Positions 33,941 through 42,654 are shown, counted from the first letter of the stretch. The stretch: 64,000 nt of DNA from Shewanella loihica PV-4 (GCF_000016065.1 NC_009092.1:682001-746000), one strand, 5' to 3'. A program made the numbers and translations. Notes: a model not told the origin generated them from the sequence alone.

Positions 33941-34714
33941 GTGGCTATATGTCGGGCGTTGATCCTCGCTGTTGTGGCATTTTTTAGCTGCAATGGCGAG
34001 CTATTGGCCCTGAACAAGCTGTCGCAGCTCAGCTATTACACCGAATCCTACCCGCCCTATAATTACCGTGAATCCCATCAGCTTAAGGGGATCGCCGTGG
34101 ATCTGCTGGCCGCGGCGGCCCGCAGGGTCGACGGTCGTTTCGACATCCACAGCATACAGCTGGTGCCCTGGGCCAGGGGCTATAAGCTGACCCGCACCGG
34201 CAAGAATACCGTGCTCTTCTCCACCACCCGTACTCCCTATCGCGAGCCGCTATTTGACTGGGTCGGCCCCATCTCGGCGACCCGTATCGTGATCTTCGCC
34301 CGTGCCGATCGCGTCATCCATATCACGGATGTGGAGCAGCTCAATCAATACAGCATAGGGGTGATCGCCCAGGATATCGGCGAGCAGGCATTGCTGGCCG
34401 CCGGCATCGCCCGTGAGCAGTTGCGCCGCGCCCATGAGGCCACCTCTTTGGTGCATATGCTCAGGCGTGAACGGGTCGATCTCTGGGCCTATGAGGAAGT
34501 GGTGGGTCGCTACCTGATGAAACAGGAGGGGGTCGACACCGACGAGTTTGAGGTGGTCTTTACTCTCAAGGTGAGCGAGCTTTATTACGCCTTCAGCCGG
34601 GATAGCGATCCCGAGCTGCGTCGTCGCCTACAGCAGGGGATAGATAAGGTGAAGGCCACCATAGAGGCCAACGGCAAGACCCAATACGAGAACATTCTGG
34701 CCAAGTATCGTTAG
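33941..34714 (+). CDS. Periplasmic solute-binding protein, SBP family 3-like
   Basis: A 257-residue secreted protein. Residues 1-23 are a signal peptide (AVVAFFSCNGELLA). The rest is a family-3 bacterial solute-binding fold: YYTESYPPYNYRESHQLKGI (about 32-51) is the characteristic ligand-site opening, followed by DLLAAAARR and a two-lobed domain. No transporter partner genes adjoin it, so it may be a lone binding protein of the type that modulates periplasmic sensing. The start is a GTG at 33941 following GATGGGGTGG. It lies 47 bases after glnE and converges with fetB, only 2 bases apart. Confidence 0.8.
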   Translation: MAICRALILAVVAFFSCNGELLALNKLSQLSYYTESYPPYNYRESHQLKGIAVDLLAAAARRVDGRFDIHSIQLVPWARGYKLTRTGKNTVLFSTTRTPYREPLFDWVGPISATRIVIFARADRVIHITDVEQLNQYSIGVIAQDIGEQALLAAGIAREQLRRAHEATSLVHMLRRERVDLWAYEEVVGRYLMKQEGVDTDEFEVVFTLKVSELYYAFSRDSDPELRRRLQQGIDKVKATIEANGKTQYENILAKYR

Positions 34715-34716
34715 TG

Positions 34717-35529
34717 CTAGTTCTTGATTGATTCGACGCTTTTTATCAGCAGCTTACCGCTGTGATTCAGGCATTGACGCACCGCCAGACTGAGGGCGCT
34801 GGCGACGCTCATACTCTGCATCACCAAGATGGCTAGCATGATCACCACCTGATATTTCACCGCGACTAAGGGATCGCTGCCGCCGAGGATCTGTCCCGTC
34901 ATCATGCCGGGCAGGGTCACCAGTCCCATGGTGCTCATGGCGGCGATACTGGGGGCGAGGGCCTGTTGCAGCGCGCCTTGTATGAAGGGAAAGGCCGCCT
35001 GCCAGGGTGTTGCGCCCAGGGCGAGTCGCCCCTGATAGTCCTCCTGTTTCTCCTCGAAGGCGTTAAACAGACGCTGTAGCGCCAGAATATTCCCCGAGAG
35101 GCTGTTACCCAGTAGCATGCCCGCCAGGGGGATCAAGTATTGTGCCTGATAGACAGGCGAGGGTTGCAGCAGCGCCAATAGCAGCAGTGTCAGCAGGGGC
35201 AGCAGGCTGAGGCTTAGGCTAAAGAGCAGTGGCAGCATTAACCTGGCCTTAGGTAGCCGGGCACCGCCCAGGATGGCGCTAGCGCCCACAAGTAACATGA
35301 CACTCAGCCAGAGCAGATTCACCCAGAGACTCTCCAGACTAAAGAGAAACTTAAGGTAGAAGCCGACTAACAATAGCTGCGCCGTCATCCGCGCGGTGGC
35401 CAGCAGCATCTCGCCGCCGAGTTTTAGGTTAAACAGCCTGCCTATTCCCAGGGGCACAAGCAGCACCAGCATGAAGAGCGCAAGCGCTAGCCAGCCGATA
35501 TCCAGACTCGCCTGCATCTGGTTTGCCAT
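34717..35529 (-). CDS. fetB: FetB-like (UPF0014) ABC transporter permease, without its ATPase gene
   Basis: A 270-residue membrane protein with about seven hydrophobic helices, recognised as FetB/YbbM of the UPF0014 family. The diagnostic stretch is YLIPLAGMLLGNSLSGNILA (about 130-149), followed by LALGATPWQAA and STMGLVTLPGMMTGQILGG. In E. coli FetAB exports iron and helps oxidative-stress tolerance. No fetA ATPase gene flanks it here: it follows zapE by 3 bases and converges on the solute-binding protein. The ATPase must come from elsewhere if the system works. Confidence 0.85.
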   Translation of the reverse strand: MANQMQASLDIGWLALALFMLVLLVPLGIGRLFNLKLGGEMLLATARMTAQLLLVGFYLKFLFSLESLWVNLLWLSVMLLVGASAILGGARLPKARLMLPLLFSLSLSLLPLLTLLLLALLQPSPVYQAQYLIPLAGMLLGNSLSGNILALQRLFNAFEEKQEDYQGRLALGATPWQAAFPFIQGALQQALAPSIAAMSTMGLVTLPGMMTGQILGGSDPLVAVKYQVVIMLAILVMQSMSVASALSLAVRQCLNHSGKLLIKSVESIKN

Positions 35530-35532
35530 GGT

Positions 35533-36699
35533 TTAGGCCTCGCCCGCGGTGCGGGTTGCGTTCAGGTATTGGCGCGACTGCATCTCAATGAGGCGACTCA
35601 TGGTGCGTCTGAATTCGAAGGCCAGGGCGCCCGGGGTGTAGAGCTGCTCAAGCGGCAGACTGGCCTCTAGGTAGAGTTTGACCCCTTGATCGTAGAGCTC
35701 GTCCACCAGAGCGATGAAGCGCCGGGCTGGATCATCGTTGGGCGCGTAGTTGAGCTGGCGGTCCCCCGCGGCCACAGCGGCGGCGCCATCTTCTGTGCCC
35801 CTGGCGCGGATCCAGCTGCGGGGCGTGCCGCCAAGGGGCGGTACCTGGCTCAGGAGCAGGGTATCGAACTGACTGGCGATGGCGATATAGTCGAGCTGTG
35901 AGCGTGGGCCGCCGCACAGGGCGTCGAAGTCGAGCCAGAGGGTTGAGGTGCCGCGGCGAATAACGCTAATTTCCCTGCCTAAGATAGTTAACGGTGTGTC
36001 GCTGCCACCACCAGGCTCCATGGCATCGAAACGCCTGGAAAACTCCCCCTCATCTTGCTGGAAATAGGTCTGTACCTTGTCGAGGTGGCGCAGGCGATGA
36101 TCCATGCCGCCATCCAGGTGCAGGGCATCCGTGTGGGCTTCTAACAGGGCGATGCAGGGCAGAAACCTGTCTCTTGCCAGCCCATTCTCATAGAGGCGCT
36201 CTATGGGGGTATTGGAGGTGGCGACCAGGGTGATCCCGTGATCAAACAGGGCCTCGAACAGGCCGGACAGTATCATGGCGTCGCCTATGTCGCTGACGAA
36301 AAACTCATCGAAGCAGATCACTCGATAATTCTGAGCGAGCCTGCCGGCGATTCGCCTTAGAGGATCGCGCTTGCCGCTCTCGGCCTTGAGCTCCTTATGA
36401 ACCCGCTCCATGAAGCGATGAAAATGCAGCCTGAGAGCCATCCCATCGGGCAGGCTCTGACAGAAGAGATCCATCAGCATTGTCTTGCCGCGACCGACGT
36501 CGCCCCATAAATAGAGCCCCTTGATCGGTGCCTGATTACTTGGATGTAGAGTGCCTGGCTTATGAGCGTCAGAAGGCGTTGCTTGCAAGGCCTGATAGAG
36601 GGCTTCCAGGCGCAATATGGCCTGCTGCTGAGCCGGGTCGTCGACAAAGTTCTCCTGGGTGAGTTGATGTTGAAAACCTTGGAGGGGAGAGCGCGACAT
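35533..36699 (-). CDS. zapE: ZapE/AFG1-like P-loop ATPase
   Basis: A 388-residue AAA-like ATPase of the AFG1/ZapE family. Motifs are Walker A WGDVGRGKTMLMDLF (about 66-80), Walker B VICFDEFFVSDI (about 130-141), the sensor ATSNTPIERLYENGL and the C-terminal FEFRRTMSRLIEMQS. E. coli ZapE acts with the Z-ring in stressed or filamenting cells; mitochondrial AFG1 handles damaged membrane proteins. Between QVPPLGG and DDPARRF there is a longer insert than in E. coli ZapE, so this may be the second, AFG1-like paralogue type. It is immediately upstream of fetB, probably in one operon. Confidence 0.85.
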   Translation of the reverse strand: MSRSPLQGFQHQLTQENFVDDPAQQQAILRLEALYQALQATPSDAHKPGTLHPSNQAPIKGLYLWGDVGRGKTMLMDLFCQSLPDGMALRLHFHRFMERVHKELKAESGKRDPLRRIAGRLAQNYRVICFDEFFVSDIGDAMILSGLFEALFDHGITLVATSNTPIERLYENGLARDRFLPCIALLEAHTDALHLDGGMDHRLRHLDKVQTYFQQDEGEFSRRFDAMEPGGGSDTPLTILGREISVIRRGTSTLWLDFDALCGGPRSQLDYIAIASQFDTLLLSQVPPLGGTPRSWIRARGTEDGAAAVAAGDRQLNYAPNDDPARRFIALVDELYDQGVKLYLEASLPLEQLYTPGALAFEFRRTMSRLIEMQSRQYLNATRTAGEA

Positions 36700-36751
36700 G
36701 AGATGACCCAGGTAGTGAGCGGACGATCATTATATCAAGATGTTATGAATT

Positions 36752-36778
36752 AAACAGCGCCCGCAGGGGGCGCCGTTT
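36752..36778 (-). terminator. Terminator after the OmpA-domain gene
   Basis: On the minus strand GCGCCC-CCTGC-GGGCGC is a 6-bp GC stem followed by TGTTTA, close behind the stop codon at 36786. The T tract is weak. Confidence 0.6.
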
Positions 36779-36785
36779 TGATGGA

Positions 36786-38231
36786 CTATTGCATGTCTGA
36801 GCGCAGTACCAGTTCCACGCGACGATTACGCTGTCTGCCCGCCTCATCCAGGTTGTTGGCCACAGGCACATATTCGCCCACGCCCATGGGACTGAGCTGA
36901 GCCTTGTTGATGCCGTGAGATTGGGTGAGGGTGGCGACCACCGCCTTGGCCCGCTGCTCCGACAGCCCCTTGTTGTAGCCCTGTTTGCCCTGGTCATCCG
37001 TGTGACCCACCACATAGAAGTGCTGCTTGGGATGGCTCTTGAGGTAGGTGGCCAGGGTGGTGATCACTTCGTCTGCCTCGGGCAGCATCTGATCGCTGTC
37101 GAACTTGAACAGCAGGCCATCCAGCGCCACGTGGCCTTGTTGGGCGATCTTATCCTTAAGCCCCTCGAGATCGATGACCACTCTGTCGTCGACGAGTTTG
37201 GTCTCCTCCACCACCTTTATCTCGCCCCACAGGCCGCCATGATAACCTGTGATAAAGACCATGGCGTGCACAGCGCCATCGGGGCGATCGAGTCGATACA
37301 GGCTGTAATATTGGTTTTCATCGAAACCTATGCTGATCAGTGTCTTGATGCGACGTTCGATGAGATCTGTCTTACCACAGGCTAAGCCCTGGCAGTGAAA
37401 GCCCCGGACAAAGCCAAGCTTTTCCAGCGCCGCCTTATAGTTAGCGTCAACCTCATACTCCGAGTAGCCCCTTGGGAGTTTATAGCCGATGTCGGTGACC
37501 TTACCCTCTAATGTCTTAATCTTGTGCTGGCCCTGTTCGACACCGTCAAATACCAAGGTCTGGGCATAGCCCTGCTGCTGATATTTTTGGATGAAGGCGC
37601 CGGGCAGCCTGGCGATCATTGGGTGATCCTTTGAGCCTTGGGTATCCTTATTGCCTCTGTCCTTAAATTCGCTCTGGCTGACCTCGCTTGTCAGGTAGGC
37701 CTGGTTGGTGGCAAGCAGATCCAAGGGCTCGTCAATCACCTCGATGATATCCAGCTGCAGGCCGGCGCCGTTGTGCCAATTAGCGCCATAGACGGAAAGG
37801 TAGAGCTGTTTCTTGGCAAGCGTGAGCTTGGTGGTTAGCAGTGCGGGTGTCTTCTTGGGGATGTCGCTGAGCGGCGCTATCTGTTTTGAGAGTTTGTGGT
37901 CATCGCCGCAGGCCTTCTCCTGACACTCGAACAATATTGTGCCGCCGAGTTTTTCGATCTGTGCCTTGTAGTTGTTGACGGCGTGGGAGGCAAGATAGCT
38001 GCTTGGCAACTTGTAATAGACCCGTTTCAGCTGACCGGCAACCGTCTGCGTCTGATAAGTGTTCTTGTCGACGCCAATCACCAGGTCGAAGGGAGTGTAG
38101 TGGCGATCTTCTTGCTTATAAAGTTTACCTTCTGGCAGGGGCTGAAAGGGGAGGTCATTGGCCAGTGCCAGGCCGCTAAGGCCTAAGCCGCCACATAAGG
38201 CGAGTGTGCAGGCGAGAGTTTGGGGTTTCAT
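36786..38231 (-). CDS. Outer-membrane OmpA-domain protein with two DUF4892-like repeats
   Basis: A 481-residue exported protein. Residues 1-24 are a signal peptide ending ...GLALA. Two related units follow: the first around 25-185 with VYYKLPSSYLASHAVNNYKA and FECQEKACG, the second around 215-335 with GYKLPRGYSEYEVDANYKAA and FHCQGLACG. Each holds a Cys pair and resembles DUF4892. The C-terminal OmpA peptidoglycan-binding domain (about 365-480) has the FKFDSDQMLPEADEVI start and the GHTDDQGKQGYNKGLSEQRA motif. Start 38231 is set by AAGGGAATTAAG. It is likely an envelope-stabilising protein tied to the wall. Confidence 0.8.
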   Translation of the reverse strand: MKPQTLACTLALCGGLGLSGLALANDLPFQPLPEGKLYKQEDRHYTPFDLVIGVDKNTYQTQTVAGQLKRVYYKLPSSYLASHAVNNYKAQIEKLGGTILFECQEKACGDDHKLSKQIAPLSDIPKKTPALLTTKLTLAKKQLYLSVYGANWHNGAGLQLDIIEVIDEPLDLLATNQAYLTSEVSQSEFKDRGNKDTQGSKDHPMIARLPGAFIQKYQQQGYAQTLVFDGVEQGQHKIKTLEGKVTDIGYKLPRGYSEYEVDANYKAALEKLGFVRGFHCQGLACGKTDLIERRIKTLISIGFDENQYYSLYRLDRPDGAVHAMVFITGYHGGLWGEIKVVEETKLVDDRVVIDLEGLKDKIAQQGHVALDGLLFKFDSDQMLPEADEVITTLATYLKSHPKQHFYVVGHTDDQGKQGYNKGLSEQRAKAVVATLTQSHGINKAQLSPMGVGEYVPVANNLDEAGRQRNRRVELVLRSDMQ

Positions 38232-38298
38232 CTTAATTCCCTTTAAGTTTCTGAAAGTCGTTTTATCAATATCTGCTTGGTCATATCGCGTGCCCAAA

Positions 38299-39741
38299 TT
38301 AAGGCGCCGGGCAATCCGTCATTATGGTAGGCCCCTGCATAGATGCCTGGCGTTGCATCAGGTCGGCCATGGCCTGTGGCGATAGGCCTTTGTAGAGCAA
38401 GGCAACATTTGGCTGATTTGCTAATGGTTTTAAGGCGTCGCAGCGCGTCGGCGACATGATGGCGATCGACTCGGCCTGAGCGTTTGCCAGTGCCTGCCAG
38501 TCTTGGCTATCGACCTCGCTGAAGCTGAGGTTGCCCTTAAGCGCCTTGAGGTCACCAAAGCTGTTGATTTGACTCTGTTCAATGTTCAGCAGACTGAGAT
38601 GGCTAAGGCCAGCCAGCGCCGACAGGTCGGTCAGCACGCCGCCCTGCAGGCTCAGGATCTCTAAGTTAGACAGCTTGCTCAGGACTTTTAGGCTGACCGA
38701 GTCGCTGGATAGGCGGCAGCTTAATACTGTAAGCGCCTGTGCCGAAGTCAGCCCCAGTTGCGAGACCTGCTGCTTGATACAGGCATCGAGCGTGTTACCT
38801 TGCAGGCCTGGCTGCTTAGGCGTCGTATTCTCTTCTCGTTGGTTAAATGCTTCACTGTCTACAGGACTTGAACCATTAGTATTTGAATCACCAAGGATTG
38901 TACCTGCTGCATTGGCGTCTGAACGGCTTGCATCCGCGCTTTTAGGTTCGGACCCTTTTAGCTCTGCTTCGTTAAGGCTAGGTTCGTTAAGGCTAGGCTC
39001 GTTAAGGCTTGGCCCTTCAGGCTCGGATGCCGACAGATTGGCCGCCTCTACTATTTCGGGGAGCCGCTCGGCCATGAGTCCTTCGAGCAATAAGATATCC
39101 TGGGCAACCGCCGGCATGGCCTGGGTAACATAGCAAAGCTTGCTGGTTTCCAGCAGGTTGACCAGCACGGCCGCGCGGCTCTGGCCGATATTTATCGCCA
39201 TCAGCGCCGCGTAAGCCTCCCCCTGCTCCTGGGTCTGAGTCAGGCCTTGCAGCTGGTTGAGGTAGTCTTGTACCTCGTCTCTGGTCTGCTGAAATTGTTC
39301 GAGTCGCTTGGGCTGATAACAGCTGGAGTTTTTGTCGATTCGGGTGAGGAAGGCGCGATAGCGAGGCAGATACTCATTGGTCAGGGTTAACATCTTGTTC
39401 GCGGTGAGCGCCATCTCACCGATTAAGGCATCTTGCAGTAGTGGCCTGGCATCTTGGTATTGGTCAAGCTTGTTAGAGAAAGTCTCCATCTGCTCTCTGT
39501 GTCTGCGACTCAACTGACGGGCACGCTCGGTCAGTGGCGTCGTTTCGAGTTGAAATTGTTTGATGGCTTCTCTGTCGGTATCTTTGTCGGTTCCTGTGCC
39601 GGTTCCTGTGCCGGTATCGGCAGAGGCTAGGCCGCTAATCGATACTAAGCTCAGCGCCGAGGTCAGCGCCAGTGCGCGCAGCACCTTGCTGCTGAAATTG
39701 TAGATGCTTTGGGGGATCCTAAGGTCTTGATCAAATAACAC
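38299..39741 (-). CDS. Secreted leucine-rich-repeat-like protein, unknown function
   Basis: A 480-residue protein that I cannot name. A signal-like hydrophobic stretch at about 20-40 (LRALALTSALSLVSISGLAS) follows a 20-residue N-terminal extension. The start is GTG at 39741 with AAGG upstream. A GTGTGTGT low-complexity run occurs at 44-52. Residues 60-230 are helical. About 240-320 is a repetitive linker with SLNEP in tandem. Residues 335-440 show leucine-rich-repeat spacing (LSNLEILSLQGGVLTDLSAL). The OmpA-domain gene follows 67 bases downstream, so the two may be co-transcribed. Confidence 0.65.
   Translation of the reverse strand: MLFDQDLRIPQSIYNFSSKVLRALALTSALSLVSISGLASADTGTGTGTGTDKDTDREAIKQFQLETTPLTERARQLSRRHREQMETFSNKLDQYQDARPLLQDALIGEMALTANKMLTLTNEYLPRYRAFLTRIDKNSSCYQPKRLEQFQQTRDEVQDYLNQLQGLTQTQEQGEAYAALMAINIGQSRAAVLVNLLETSKLCYVTQAMPAVAQDILLLEGLMAERLPEIVEAANLSASEPEGPSLNEPSLNEPSLNEAELKGSEPKSADASRSDANAAGTILGDSNTNGSSPVDSEAFNQREENTTPKQPGLQGNTLDACIKQQVSQLGLTSAQALTVLSCRLSSDSVSLKVLSKLSNLEILSLQGGVLTDLSALAGLSHLSLLNIEQSQINSFGDLKALKGNLSFSEVDSQDWQALANAQAESIAIMSPTRCDALKPLANQPNVALLYKGLSPQAMADLMQRQASMQGPTIMTDCPAP
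38969..39013 (-). repeat. Three in-frame 15-bp tandem repeats
   Basis: TCGTTAAGGCTAGGT, TCGTTAAGGCTAGGC and TCGTTAAGGCTTGGC follow one another exactly and encode three SLNEP/SLNEA units of the linker. Because the unit is a multiple of three, copy-number change would lengthen or shorten the linker without a frameshift. Confidence 0.85.
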
Positions 39742-39796
39742 GACTTAGCCTTATCAGATGGCGAGCGTTGAGGGGGCGTTAATCTTGCGATTGAGC

Positions 39797-39832
39797 CGCC
39801 ATGGCATAGAGGCTCGTGCCTATGCCATGGCG
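39797..39832. terminator. Large perfect hairpin between two unknown genes
   Basis: CGCCATGGCATAG and CTATGCCATGGCG form a 13-bp perfect stem with a 10-base loop, 7 bases downstream of the small lipoprotein gene. There is no T tract, so it may stabilise RNA ends or be a factor-dependent stop rather than a classic terminator. Confidence 0.6.
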
Positions 39833-39838
39833 ATTAAT

Positions 39839-40240
39839 TTAGAAGTAGAGGTTGTCTACTAGCTTTTCGTTGACATAGAGCTCGCACTTATCTGCGGTGC
39901 TGCTCTTAGAGGATTGAACTATACCCGCGATGGCGCCGAAGGCACCGCCTTGCTTACCCAGCACAGACCCGAAGTAGCAGTGGCTTTTAACGGCAAAGTC
40001 TTTGTAGTTAGCCTTAAGGTTTTGGGTTGGGGTGTAAGGGGGGAATCGGCCCTGCATGATAGGGTCGCCGTTGACGCTAAGGATCAAGATGTTCTTCTTG
40101 TCGTGGTAGCTGCCGTTAAATTTAAGCACTGTGCCATCGACTTCGACTGTCTTTTCCAGTGCCATGCGCGGGCCGGGATCTGAGGCGCAGGCGGTCAATA
40201 ACAGGGCTAGGGTCAGGGCAGAGAGTGAAGCAATTTTCAT
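39839..40240 (-). CDS. Small lipoprotein, unknown function
   Basis: A 133-residue lipoprotein with signal ending LTAC (Cys18 acylated). The mature part has one small beta-rich region (VEVDGTVLKFNGSYHDKKNI) and a Gly/Ala patch around residues 98-108 (GKQGGAFGAIAG). Two cysteines (HCYF and KCELY) may pair. No family recognised. It stands alone between the leucine-rich-repeat gene and the paralogous membrane genes. Confidence 0.7.
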   Translation of the reverse strand: MKIASLSALTLALLLTACASDPGPRMALEKTVEVDGTVLKFNGSYHDKKNILILSVNGDPIMQGRFPPYTPTQNLKANYKDFAVKSHCYFGSVLGKQGGAFGAIAGIVQSSKSSTADKCELYVNEKLVDNLYF

Positions 40241-40473
40241 TGATATAGTCCTTTATATGGGAAGAAATAGTCCTGAGTGGTTGAATGATTTTGAGGATGA
40301 AATGCCTCTCAATATGCTTTATTCACAACCACTTAAAATAAGCCTTTAGGTTTATTCGTAGCGATCCTATCGCAAAATATCGGCCGGAAACATTATTCTT
40401 TTGGGTGTATTTTGGCGGTTTTATCGGCAAAAAAATCATCGCTATGCACCGCCTAAGCGCTTTCAGCGTCAAG

Positions 40474-41169
40474 TTAAGGGCTGATGAAAATCATCCATAG
40501 ATTCAGCAGCAAGACGCTCGCCCCCAGGACGAGGAGAAAGCTACCCAGTCGCTCCTTGGGTGGCGTGCTTTCCTCCATGATGATAGGGTAATCGAAGAAG
40601 ATGGCCAGATAGAGCAGGCTTCTGAGGGGATAGGCCATGCTGGATAAGCTATAGCTTTGCCCCCGTTTCAGCTTGATGACGAGCCTGTGGGCGCGCTTAC
40701 ACTTTATCTGGTTGCTGTTTTGGTAGCTGTGCCAGTCGAACTGCAGCTGGGCTATCTCTTCTCGGCCTATGCTTTGCGACGACCCAGAGTTGCTGGTGAG
40801 AAAGGGGGGCAAGGTGATGCCAGATTGGCTAATGATGATCTGCTGATTGGCCTGGCTATCGGCCTCTATCCCCAGGTGTGTTTTAACCTGGCGTCTACGG
40901 ATAATGGCGTAAACCAGCAGGCCTATTACGGTCAATATCGGGAAGCGCAAAAAATCGAACCTGGGGTCGACTGAAGGAATGAACAGCGCCAATAGAATGA
41001 ACGGGAGCAGACTTGTGGCGAGCAGGAACTCTTTCTTAAGCGGCAGGGCAAAGAAGTTAAACGAGATGGGAAGCTTTTTCGTACTCTGCTTGTCGAGACC
41101 TAGGTACTGACTCAAGAAGACGGTATCGAACCATTGTAGATTTTCCAGCAGGTGATTGAGTGAGTTCAT
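40474..41169 (-). CDS. Membrane protein, paralogue of the gene at 41795
   Basis: A 231-residue inner-membrane protein of unknown family. Two helices lie near residues 48-90 (ATSLLPFILLALFIP, then LTVIGLLVYAIIRR) and one at the C-terminal end (LLVLGASVLLLNLWMIF). The middle holds a soluble domain. The segment HRLVIKLKRGQSYSLSSMAY and FFDYPI aligns with ELVIMLQSGKSICLKSLYF and YFDYPI of the 41795 gene, and both N termini contain a WF.T element. That alignment is why ATG 41169 (MNSLNHLLENLQWF) is chosen over the upstream TTG/ATG. Confidence 0.65.
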   Translation of the reverse strand: MNSLNHLLENLQWFDTVFLSQYLGLDKQSTKKLPISFNFFALPLKKEFLLATSLLPFILLALFIPSVDPRFDFLRFPILTVIGLLVYAIIRRRQVKTHLGIEADSQANQQIIISQSGITLPPFLTSNSGSSQSIGREEIAQLQFDWHSYQNSNQIKCKRAHRLVIKLKRGQSYSLSSMAYPLRSLLYLAIFFDYPIIMEESTPPKERLGSFLLVLGASVLLLNLWMIFISP

Positions 41170-41306
41170 CTCGATGAAAAGTCCCTTTTTCTTAGCATTT
41201 GTGTCGAGCATCAATGCTCTGATTGCCGCCTAATACACCAAAAAGGGCATTCAATTTGCCCAAGAAGATGCTGAAAATATCTCAGATAATCGCTGTTAAC
41301 TCAAGG

Positions 41307-41765
41307 CTATAGCCGTAACGAGCGGAAATACCAGCTGTCACCTATGCGTAGGTATTTGCAAGCCGTCGCGCTACTGTTGCCTTTGTTACTGGCGATATAG
41401 AGGTTGATCTCCTTGGCCTCTAGTGCACCTAACTTGTCTTGCTCTATTTTGGCAACCTTGGCTGGCGTTACTGCCTTAATTTTTATGGTGTCAGGCTTAG
41501 CCTGGTATTCTTTAACATATTTACCATGGCGATCGGCGAGCTGTTTCCTCAAGGTTTTTTCACCGAAGATGCCTAGCCAGGGCTCGGGAAATTCTGCCAC
41601 ATAGGCGTCGAAGTCCTCTGCGGCGTAGATATCCAGCATCTTGATGCAGCGCTGAGCCAAGGGGTCATCACTGAAATTTTGCTCGGTCGATGCTTGGAGC
41701 TTGGTTGATATTAGCGTTCCCGCTAATATTCCCATTAATGCTAATGCCATCCAAGGTTTGTTCAT
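41307..41765 (-). CDS. Small periplasmic protein, unknown function
   Basis: A 152-residue exported protein with a signal peptide (LMGILAGTLISTKLQAS, cleavage near residue 25). The mature part is helical then beta-like (CIKMLDIYAAEDFDAYVAEF; later CKYLRIGDSWYFRSLRL), a pattern seen in small periplasmic NTF2-like folds, but that is a guess. Its two cysteines could form a disulfide. It is flanked on both sides by the paralogous membrane genes, suggesting a three-gene unit, perhaps arising by duplication around it. Confidence 0.65.
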   Translation of the reverse strand: MNKPWMALALMGILAGTLISTKLQASTEQNFSDDPLAQRCIKMLDIYAAEDFDAYVAEFPEPWLGIFGEKTLRKQLADRHGKYVKEYQAKPDTIKIKAVTPAKVAKIEQDKLGALEAKEINLYIASNKGNSSATACKYLRIGDSWYFRSLRL

Positions 41766-41794
41766 TTGTTAAGTTCCTTTTTAAGCTGATGGGT

Positions 41795-42472
41795 TTACAG
41801 AAAATACTCTTTAAACAGCAAGCCAGTTACCGCCATAAGGGCGACTAAGGGAAAAGCCACAAACAGGCTACGAGCGACTATGGCCAAAGAGTGTCGGCGC
41901 TTTTGCAGCGTGATTGGGTAGTCGAAATAGACCAACAGGAAAAGAAGTGGCTTAATCGGGAAGTAGAGGCTCTTCAGACAGATTGATTTACCCGACTGCA
42001 GCATGATGACGAGTTCGCTGACATCGTAGGTGGTGCGCAGGTCGCGTGTGCTGGGCCAATAACGCACGCCTATCTCCTTTATGTCTCGTCGCTGCATTTC
42101 CAAAGGGCCCGCTTTGGTATCGATAAGGCGACTGCCGGGAATACAGACCCTTTCAGCGTTAATCTGGCAAACATGGTTTTTCGCCAGGCCATAAATGCTA
42201 TTGATAAACAGTTTCTTGAGAAGCAGATAACTTATGATGGCGCCGATATTTAGCATCAGCCAGGCCTCTGGAAGCATAAGGCTAGGATTGATAAAGGGCA
42301 GAATGGCCAATGTCAGTGGGCCAATGAAAAAGAGTATTTCTAACGGCAAGGGGAGCGGGTAGAGCAACCTGGATGACTTGAGGCGAACGTCGCTGTCGCT
42401 AGTTAGTTGGTTCTTTCCCTTGAAGTCTGTGGTACCAAACCAGGGAGTGTCGTCAAGGGTTAGCTTTTCCAT
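41795..42472 (-). CDS. Membrane protein, paralogue of the gene at 40474
   Basis: A 225-residue inner-membrane protein, family unknown. The N-terminal part holds two to three helices (LEILFFIGPLTLAILPFI, then LMLNIGAIISYLLLKKLF) and the C terminus holds one (FVAFPLVALMAVTGLLF). The soluble middle (residues 110-190) includes RRDIKEIGVRYWPSTRDLRT. Its similarity to the 40474 product is concentrated in the WFGTTDF N-terminal region and the ELVIMLQSGKS...YFDYPI stretch. It is preceded by a terminator at 42622 and probably starts a three-gene operon. Confidence 0.65.
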   Translation of the reverse strand: MEKLTLDDTPWFGTTDFKGKNQLTSDSDVRLKSSRLLYPLPLPLEILFFIGPLTLAILPFINPSLMLPEAWLMLNIGAIISYLLLKKLFINSIYGLAKNHVCQINAERVCIPGSRLIDTKAGPLEMQRRDIKEIGVRYWPSTRDLRTTYDVSELVIMLQSGKSICLKSLYFPIKPLLFLLVYFDYPITLQKRRHSLAIVARSLFVAFPLVALMAVTGLLFKEYFL

Positions 42473-42621
42473 GCTTATCGGGTTCCTTTTATGCCAAGTG
42501 AGCCTGTGAATGCCGCTATTTGAGTAAATAAATCATGTCGTGACTGTCGCCTTGTGGAGCGCCGCGGTAGCTAACCAAAGTTATCAATACCACAAGTGGT
42601 TTTAACATTTTTTTATCAGGG

Positions 42622-42650
42622 ATAAAAAATGGCCCCTAGGGGCCATTTTG
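42622..42650 (-). terminator. Terminator after the large lipoprotein gene
   Basis: AAAATGGCCCCTAGGGGCCATTTT is a near-perfect palindrome followed, on the minus strand, by further T residues, just 6 bases after the stop codon at 42655. Confidence 0.9.
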
Positions 42651-42654
42651 TCCT

